Origin: DAOTXS01 sp034435055
GTDB taxonomy: Bacteria > Chloroflexota > Anaerolineae > UBA4142
Direction of reading: 5' to 3'
DNA: 47,041 nt
Assembly (NCBI GenBank): GCA_034435055.1
Contig: DAOTXS010000006.1
Span: 1-47,041, forward strand
The number at the start of each line of letters is the position of its first letter. Positions within the stretch are counted from its first letter, which is position 1. The notes below the pieces were generated by a model that did no database searches, was not told where the DNA came from, and worked only from the letters and a program-made list of their open reading frames with translations. This document shows, in pieces, positions 42,325 through 47,041 of this stretch. The position numbers and the translations under genes were made by a program.

Positions 42325-43104
42325 ATGTCCGATTTCAAGTATGTGAGGGTCGACACTGCACCACCCGCCGTCATCATTACGATGAATCGCCCCGAACAAC
42401 GCAACGCGTTATCCACCGGCTTGATGCGCGAGATGATCGATGCGCTGAACGAACAGCGCGCGCGCCCGGAATGTCGCGTGATTATTTTGCGCGGCGCGGG
42501 ACCCGCGTTTTCGGCAGGACACGATCTGCGCGAATTGCATAATCGCACGCTCGAACAAGAGCGCGAAATTTTCAACACGTGCGTCGACTTGATGCAAACG
42601 ATTCAACAGGTTCCGCAACCGGTCATTGCGTCCGTACACGGCATTGCGACCGCCGCCGGTTGTCAACTTGTTGCCACGTGCGATTTGGCAATTGCGTCGG
42701 AGAATGCAAAGTTTGCGACGCCCGGCGTCAAGATCGGTTTGTTCTGTTCGACGCCGCAAGTCGCGTTGAGCCGCAACATCGGACGCAAACGCGCGATGGA
42801 AATGCTTCTCACCGGCAAGATGATTGACGCGCACACTGCCGCCGAGTGGGGCTTGGTCAATCGCGTCGTGCCGCCGGAAAAACTCGATGAAGCAGTAATG
42901 GAACTGGCGCAGCAAATTGCGAGCGCAAGTCCACTGACCTTGCGTGTGGGTAAGCAATCGTTCTACCAACAAATCGACGCGGATCAAGTATCGGCATACA
43001 ACTTGATGGTCGAAACGATGGCGACGAACGCGGTTACCTGCGACGCGCAAGAAGGCATCAACGCGTTCATCGAAAAACGGCAACCGGTCTGGCAAGGCAA
43101 ATAA
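42325..43104 (+). CDS. ECHDC3-like enoyl-CoA hydratase/isomerase family protein
   Basis: A 259-residue crotonase-fold protein. The oxyanion-hole segments FSAGHDLREL (62-71) and HGIATAAGCQLVATCDLAIAS (105-125) are intact. The catalytic Glu of crotonase corresponding to E144 is Gly (G134 in FATPGVKIGLFCSTP), while the second Glu is kept (E159 in AMEMLLTG). The FATPGV-GLFCSTP motif is that of ECHDC3-type proteins, whose reaction is not firmly known. It may not be a true hydratase. GGAAGGAG precedes the ATG, and the lipoprotein gene starts two bases after its stop. Confidence 0.88.
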   Translation: MSDFKYVRVDTAPPAVIITMNRPEQRNALSTGLMREMIDALNEQRARPECRVIILRGAGPAFSAGHDLRELHNRTLEQEREIFNTCVDLMQTIQQVPQPVIASVHGIATAAGCQLVATCDLAIASENAKFATPGVKIGLFCSTPQVALSRNIGRKRAMEMLLTGKMIDAHTAAEWGLVNRVVPPEKLDEAVMELAQQIASASPLTLRVGKQSFYQQIDADQVSAYNLMVETMATNAVTCDAQEGINAFIEKRQPVWQGK

Positions 43105-43106
43105 AA

Positions 43107-43742
43107 ATGTTCAGCAAGTTTTTGCTTTTGCTAATTTTGGGTGCCGTTGCTTTGCTCACGGTTGCGTGCGCATCATCTTCCGTCGATGCAATTCCGACCG
43201 CGCCCAATATGGGAATCCTGAAACACGATAGTCCGACGCGTGTGATCGGCGATTGGTCGACAAAAATCGACGTGCCGCCATTTCCGTATTCGCGTCCGCT
43301 CCCGCCGCAAGAAAAATCGATCATCGATGGATTGTACACCCGGACGATCATCTCGGACGACGCACCGATTCCGTGTTTGCGTTGCGCCGGGTATCGCCTT
43401 GAAGGCGGCGAGTGGACATTGTATCTGAGTCTCGGCGTGTTCAAAGTTTTTCATCAAGCCACCGGGTTTGAGGCGGTCGGGTCGTTTTCAGTCGACGGCA
43501 ATCACATTGCATTTTTCAACGATCCGTACTGCGAAGAAGATTTGAAAATGGTCGGTGATTACACTTGGCGGATGGAAAACAATTCTCTGATTCTGCACGT
43601 GGTCAACGATCCTTGTTCGATTGGGTTGCGCGCCAAGAATCTCACGCTCTCGCCCTGGCAAATCAAACGTGATCCGTGCCAGCCACCGAACATCGAAGCC
43701 GCGATTACCGATCATTGGAAAAAACCGCCCGAGTGTAAATAG
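43107..43742 (+). CDS. lipoprotein of unknown function
   Basis: A 211-residue protein with a signal peptide and lipobox TVAC (Cys21). The mature part is beta-rich and has several Cys: PCLRC, PYC, DPC, DPCQPP and the C-terminal PPEC, likely forming disulfides. The sequence IISDDAPIPCLRCAGYRLEGGEWTL near 110-135 and the later FSVDGNHIAFFNDPYC give a lipocalin-like impression, but I recognise no family. It starts two bases after the crotonase stop. Confidence 0.65.
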   Translation: MFSKFLLLLILGAVALLTVACASSSVDAIPTAPNMGILKHDSPTRVIGDWSTKIDVPPFPYSRPLPPQEKSIIDGLYTRTIISDDAPIPCLRCAGYRLEGGEWTLYLSLGVFKVFHQATGFEAVGSFSVDGNHIAFFNDPYCEEDLKMVGDYTWRMENNSLILHVVNDPCSIGLRAKNLTLSPWQIKRDPCQPPNIEAAITDHWKKPPECK

Positions 43743-43768
43743 TTCATTTTACGCGGTTGCATAATTTC

Positions 43769-43833
43769 ACCGCCGAGAACGCTGAGCGCGCGGAGTAAAA
43801 TTTTTTCTGCGCGTTCTCCGCGTGCGCGGCGGT
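43769..43833. repeat. imperfect intergenic palindrome (ACCGCCG ends)
   Basis: Arms 43769-43800 and 43801-43833 are inverted copies with about seven mismatches in 32 positions, meeting at an A/T-rich centre. The CGCGGAGAACGC-type wording is known as a dispersed repeat in many bacterial genomes. It is the only content of the 115-base gap. Confidence 0.6.
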
Positions 43834-43857
43834 AAATTCTGAAAATCGGAGGTTTCA

Positions 43858-44832
43858 ATGCGTATTCTTTCGCGCGCTGATGTTCAAAAATCCCTGTCGA
43901 TGAAAGACGCCATTGCCATCGTGCGCGATGCCTTTGCGCAACTCTCAACGCATCAAGCCACCGTGCCGGTGCGCGTGCCGATTCCGATTGCAAAACACGA
44001 CGGCATCACATTGTTTATGCCGGCGCATTTGCACACGAGCGACGCACTCGCTGTGAAAATTGTTTCGGTGCACAATCAAAACCCGGCAAAAGGATTGCCG
44101 CTGATTCACGCGCTCGTCGTCGTCATCGATGCGGAAACCGGCAAACCGCTCGCCGCGATGGACGGCGGCTATCTCACTGCATTACGAACTGGCGCGGGGA
44201 GCGGCGTTGCGACCGATTTGCTCGCGCGGCGCGATCCAAGGGTCGCCGCGATTTTTGGCGCGGGCACGCAAGGGCGCACACAACTTTTTGCAATTTCGGC
44301 GGTGCGAAAAATTGAACGGGTGTGGGTGTTCGACGCGGTGAAAGAACAGGCAGAGAAATTTGTCAAAGAACTTGGCGCGACTTTTGATTTGCGGATCGCC
44401 TCGACCGCCAGTGAAGCCGTGCGCGACGCCGACATCATTTGCACTGCGACCACATCGACGCAACCGGTTTTCGATGGACGCGAATTAAAACCCGGCGTCC
44501 ACATCAACGCGATTGGCGCGTACACGCCGACGATGCGTGAAATCGATGAAACGGCACTCAAGCGCGCAAGCAAAATCGTGATCGATCATCGCGCGAGTGC
44601 GCTCGCCGAAGCCGGCGATTTGTTGATCGCGATGCAAAACGGCGCAATTACTGAATCGAACATTTACGCGGAGATTGGGGAAATTGCGGCGGGGATAAAA
44701 CGCGGACGCGAACGCGACGACGAAATTACTTTTTACAAGTCGGTTGGCAACGCGGTGCAAGATGCGTCCGTCGCCCGCGCGATTTACGACGCGGCGGTGA
44801 AAAATAATTTGGGTGTTGAGGTAGAATTATAG
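43858..44832 (+). CDS. ornithine cyclodeaminase / mu-crystallin family protein
   Basis: A 324-residue NAD(P)-dependent enzyme. A substrate half precedes the Rossmann domain with AIFGAGTQGRTQLFAI (about 133-148); YLTALRTGAGSGVATDLL is the family hallmark, and GAYTPTMREID matches the end of the nucleotide domain. Members include ornithine cyclodeaminase, alanine dehydrogenase (archaeal type), ketimine reductase and lysine or arginine cyclodeaminase; the substrate cannot be told. It is convergent with an FAD amine oxidase gene, and both may act on amino acids or imines. Confidence 0.88.
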   Translation: MRILSRADVQKSLSMKDAIAIVRDAFAQLSTHQATVPVRVPIPIAKHDGITLFMPAHLHTSDALAVKIVSVHNQNPAKGLPLIHALVVVIDAETGKPLAAMDGGYLTALRTGAGSGVATDLLARRDPRVAAIFGAGTQGRTQLFAISAVRKIERVWVFDAVKEQAEKFVKELGATFDLRIASTASEAVRDADIICTATTSTQPVFDGRELKPGVHINAIGAYTPTMREIDETALKRASKIVIDHRASALAEAGDLLIAMQNGAITESNIYAEIGEIAAGIKRGRERDDEITFYKSVGNAVQDASVARAIYDAAVKNNLGVEVEL

Positions 44833-44884
44833 GGGCACGCCTTGTGCGTGCCCGCAAAAAATTGGGCGACCACGAGGGTCGCCC
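44833..44884. repeat. double-hairpin intergenic element
   Basis: Two perfect 8-bp hairpins, GGGCACGC/GCGTGCCC (44833-44853) and GGGCGACC/GGTCGCCC (44864-44884), lie in tandem, flanked by inverted TAGGGGC / GCCCCTA. This GGGGCGACC type is known as a mobile-like dispersed element in cyanobacteria and others. It fills the gap between two convergent genes and probably works as their terminator. Confidence 0.65.
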
Positions 44885-44894
44885 CTACGAATTT

Positions 44895-46049
44895 TTACAC
44901 CACATTCGCTTCGTGAATCAAACGACCCTCGGCAAACCGTTCGAGGTCGAGCATCGAAATGTCAATCGTTTTCGCCGCGCCGTCGAGAATCAATTCGCTC
45001 ATCACTTTACCAGTCGCCGGCGAATGTTGAAAGCCATGTCCGGAAAATCCGGCGGCGATGTAAAATCCCGGCAACGCGCGCGCCTGCGCCAGAATCGGAT
45101 GCGCGTCGGGCGTAACTTCGTACAGCCCGGCAATCTGGCTTGCCACGCGCGCGTTTTCGATCAACGGCAAGCGATACATCGCGCGCTCGAGCATCTTGAG
45201 ATGAAATTCCTCGTCGATGGCGTACGTGTCGCCCGGCTTTTCGTCCGGGTTCGACATCCCCACGAGCAAGCCCGCGCCTTCGGGATGAAAGTATAACGAC
45301 GTCGCAAACTCGATTGTCATCGGATGATTGCGCGGAATTTGCGGCAAGGCGTCGGTCGTGAAAAATTGCCGGCGCAACGGAACAATCGGAATATCGAGTC
45401 CAACCATCGCGCCGATTTCTGCCGCCCACGGTCCTGCGCAATTCACAACGACGCGCGTTGCAATCTCGCCGCGATTCGTCACCACGCCGGCAACGCGCCC
45501 GCTATCGATTTTTATTCCAGTCACCGTCGTTTCGGTTTCGATTTGCGCACCACGTTGTCGCGCCGCTTTCGCAAATCCTTGTGTGATGCTGTTGGGATCG
45601 GCGAGACCGTCGCGCGGGCAGAACGTGCCGCCGATCACGTCATCGAGATTGACCAGCGGCACAAGTTGCGCAATTTCGTTCGGCGATAAAAAGCGCGCGT
45701 CATTCACGCCCAATCGATTTTGCAACGCGACGTTTGCTTTGAACACTTCGACCTCGCGTGGCGTCGTCAGCAAAAAGAGATAGCCAATCGGTTGATAACC
45801 GGCGGCGATGCCAAAGCGTTCTTCGAAATGCGCGATCACGTCGAGCGAGAAGATCGAGAGGCGAATGTTGACCTCGGTGGAGAATTGATAACGCACACCG
45901 CCGGCGTTGCGCCCGGTCGAACCCATCGCCAAAAATTTTTCGCGTTCGAGCAGGACGACGCGCGCGCCGCGTTCCGCGAGATAGTACGCGGTCGCCGCGC
46001 CCATACAACCGCCGCCCACAATTACAATATCTGCCGTCTTAGATAACAT
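44895..46049 (-). CDS. FAD-dependent amine oxidase (DAO family, sarcosine-oxidase-like)
   Basis: A 384-residue flavoenzyme. The FAD-binding VIVGGGCMGAATAYYLAERGARVVLLERE opens the protein, NCAGPWAAEIG lies near the middle, and GLYEVTPDAHPILAQ and AAGFSGHGFQHSPATGKVMSELI close the flavin site, as in sarcosine oxidase beta and related amine/amino-acid oxidases. It should oxidise a secondary amine or amino acid and give H2O2 or pass electrons on. Substrate unknown. Confidence 0.9.
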   Translation of the reverse strand: MLSKTADIVIVGGGCMGAATAYYLAERGARVVLLEREKFLAMGSTGRNAGGVRYQFSTEVNIRLSIFSLDVIAHFEERFGIAAGYQPIGYLFLLTTPREVEVFKANVALQNRLGVNDARFLSPNEIAQLVPLVNLDDVIGGTFCPRDGLADPNSITQGFAKAARQRGAQIETETTVTGIKIDSGRVAGVVTNRGEIATRVVVNCAGPWAAEIGAMVGLDIPIVPLRRQFFTTDALPQIPRNHPMTIEFATSLYFHPEGAGLLVGMSNPDEKPGDTYAIDEEFHLKMLERAMYRLPLIENARVASQIAGLYEVTPDAHPILAQARALPGFYIAAGFSGHGFQHSPATGKVMSELILDGAAKTIDISMLDLERFAEGRLIHEANVV

Positions 46050-46065
46050 TAGTTTTACCTCGTTA

Positions 46066-46129
46066 TCTCACGCAAAGGCGCAAAGAACGCCAAGTATACG
46101 AATAATTATCTTTGCGTCTTTGCGAGAGA
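46066..46129. repeat. near-perfect 21-bp intergenic palindrome
   Basis: TCTCACGCAAAGGCGCAAAGA (46066-46086) pairs with 46109-46129 with two mismatches. The GCAAAGRCGCAAAGA wording matches a widely dispersed bacterial repeat. It lies between the TIR gene stop and the amine oxidase start, both on the minus strand. Confidence 0.65.
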
Positions 46130-46133
46130 TTGT

Positions 46134-46868
46134 TTATCCTGCCTGCAACCCTTTCAACAATTTATCAAATGCCTTGTCGTATTTTGCCGCGTCCTTGTCC
46201 CAGCCACTGAAATCGCCGACGACTTTGCGAACGACATCCGCTTTACGTTCGTGTTCCCATTTTTCAAAAATGTAATCATCAATCCGAATCGGGAACAGGA
46301 TGTTCTTGCCTTCCTTGTCTTCGCGGCTCAGCGCGCGCTCGATCTCGCGGTTAACGGGACCACTTTGCAATGAATTCTCCGAACACACAACGATGAGTTT
46401 GTCGTACACTTTGATACTGCGATCAATCTCGCCCCAGACAGTCTCGCCCCATTTGGCATCTTCTGGAAAATACCAGACGCGCACGCCTTTGGCTTGTAGG
46501 TCAGCGTAGAGCCGTTCACAAAAACGTTTGTCCTTCGCGCTGTGACTGACGAAACAAGAATAGAATTCAAATACTTTGCCTCTCAACGAACGCGCATAGG
46601 CAATCATATCTTCTGGAACGCCACAGCCACGAAGAAAAACTTCGGGGGTGTTACCTTTCGAACGATAAAGAGTGTCAATACCAAGAGTTGAAGGACCAAG
46701 GTGCAACACTGCATCAAGCCCTTTCACTTCGCTAAGGTCAACATTTCCGAAAATCGTCCCCTGGAGTATGGCTCCGGTAAGATCGGCACTCAGGAGAATT
46801 GCATTGATAAGATTTGTTCCACCAAGGTTCGCGCCACGCAGGTCGGCTGCTTCAAGATTGGTGCTCAC
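46134..46868 (-). CDS. pentapeptide-repeat TIR protein, 5' end lost
   Basis: From a GTG at 46868 this reads 244 residues. Residues 1-45 are pentapeptide repeats (ADLRG, ANLGG, TNLIN, ADLTG), then a linker, and a TIR domain at 102-240 (FVSHSAKDKRF start; SENSLQSGPVNREIERAL puts the expected catalytic Glu at 175). The pentapeptide pattern (TDLRE, TNLAD, ATLVS) goes on upstream of the GTG in the same frame to about 46907, then a TAA at 46920-46922 stops it and no ATG is available. An IS630-type element begins at that point. The gene is therefore most likely truncated rather than starting at 46868. The TIR domain is intact and would cleave NAD+ if it is expressed. Confidence 0.8.
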   Translation of the reverse strand: MSTNLEAADLRGANLGGTNLINAILLSADLTGAILQGTIFGNVDLSEVKGLDAVLHLGPSTLGIDTLYRSKGNTPEVFLRGCGVPEDMIAYARSLRGKVFEFYSCFVSHSAKDKRFCERLYADLQAKGVRVWYFPEDAKWGETVWGEIDRSIKVYDKLIVVCSENSLQSGPVNREIERALSREDKEGKNILFPIRIDDYIFEKWEHERKADVVRKVVGDFSGWDKDAAKYDKAFDKLLKGLQAG

Positions 46869-46931
46869 AAGGGTTGCATCTGCGAGGTTAGTTTCGCGAA
46901 GATCAGTACTAGTGCATGTTTAACAAAGCAT

Positions 46932-46960
46932 TTGTGAATAGAGTCAATGGATGGTATTCT
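46932..46960 (+). promoter_or_regulatory. promoter of the IS630-type transposase
   Basis: TTGTGA at 46932-46937 and TATTCT at 46955-46960 with a 17-bp spacer. The transposase ATG is at 46968, only eight bases after the -10 box. Confidence 0.5.
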
Positions 46961-46967
46961 GTGGCAC

Positions 46968-47041
46968 ATGAAGCCACTCTTTGTCCGCCCATTGAATTTG
47001 GAAGAGCGCGCGATACTTGAAAATGGCTTGCGTTCACCAGA
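46968..47041 (+). CDS. IS630-family transposase, N-terminal fragment (runs off the window)
   Basis: The first 24 codons read MKPLFVRPLNLEERAILENG and then LRSP before the window ends. This is the typical opening of the helix-turn-helix region of IS630-type transposases (the usual form has RSPDAF... and RRAQILLAS next). The DDE catalytic domain would lie beyond 47041. The left end of the element would be near 46911-46923, where the TIR gene is cut. The identification rests on these few residues. Confidence 0.6.
   Translation, partial: MKPLFVRPLNLEERAILENGLRSP

Noticed and set aside
1..47041. CRISPR array, riboswitch, rRNA or phage genes
   Set aside because: No regularly spaced direct repeats, no known aptamer core, no rRNA sequence and no phage structural genes could be seen.

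Overview
The window reads as a chromosomal segment of a free-living bacterium of moderately high GC, most likely a Chloroflexota (Anaerolineae-like) genome. That placement is an inference from three things: lipoproteins with short VAC-type lipoboxes, a DUF2207/PspA/SPFH membrane-stress cluster together with System I cytochrome c maturation, and an archaeal-type phosphoglycerate mutase. I could not run a taxonomic search. Coding density is high, promoters are sigma70-like (TTGACA/TATAAT with 16-17 bp spacers), and many intergenic gaps hold palindromes of unrelated sequence.

Layout. 1-147 holds nothing I can support. 148-664 is ssrA (tmRNA) with its promoter, an inferred tag ending VAALPVAA, and a terminator. 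698-5363 is a two-gene signalling unit: a REC-GAF-GAF histidine kinase followed, after three bases, by a REC / kinase-like / TIR protein. This is the most unusual part of the window and looks like a phosphorelay that controls a TIR effector. 5365-6447 is mtnP. The minus strand 6465-9951 carries a PiT phosphate transporter, a MenC/N-succinylamino-acid racemase and an archaeal-type phosphoglycerate mutase.

10019-17981 is an envelope-stress cluster with the parts of the Bacillus ydjFGHI system: a DUF2207 protein, a winged-helix/zinc-ribbon membrane protein, a DUF4178 protein, PspA and an SPFH/zinc-ribbon protein. An MBOAT acyltransferase and an SGNH-like membrane protein sit in the middle. The minus strand 17992-22133 is a cytochrome c maturation operon (ccmE, ccmF, a CcmI-like zinc-ribbon protein, ccmC, ccmD) with the Cys-type CcmE. 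22250-28890 carries an esterase lipoprotein, an ECF sigma/anti-sigma pair, a DUF5666-like protein, a MacA/MacB exporter and a five-heme membrane cytochrome c.

28937-32786 encodes secreted or anchored proteins: a TolB-like propeller, a YceI lipoprotein, an internally duplicated helical protein, a small membrane protein and a second DUF5666-like protein. 32785-42303 is transport: two polar amino-acid binding proteins, one permease and ATPase, then livG, livF, livK, livH and livM. Both classes of binding protein are followed by a hairpin before their permease. 42325-46049 is small-molecule metabolism (ECHDC3-like crotonase, a lipoprotein, an ornithine-cyclodeaminase-family protein, an FAD amine oxidase). 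The right end is a pentapeptide-repeat/TIR gene whose 5' end is cut off where an IS630-type transposase gene begins, so TIR proteins lie at both ends of the window.
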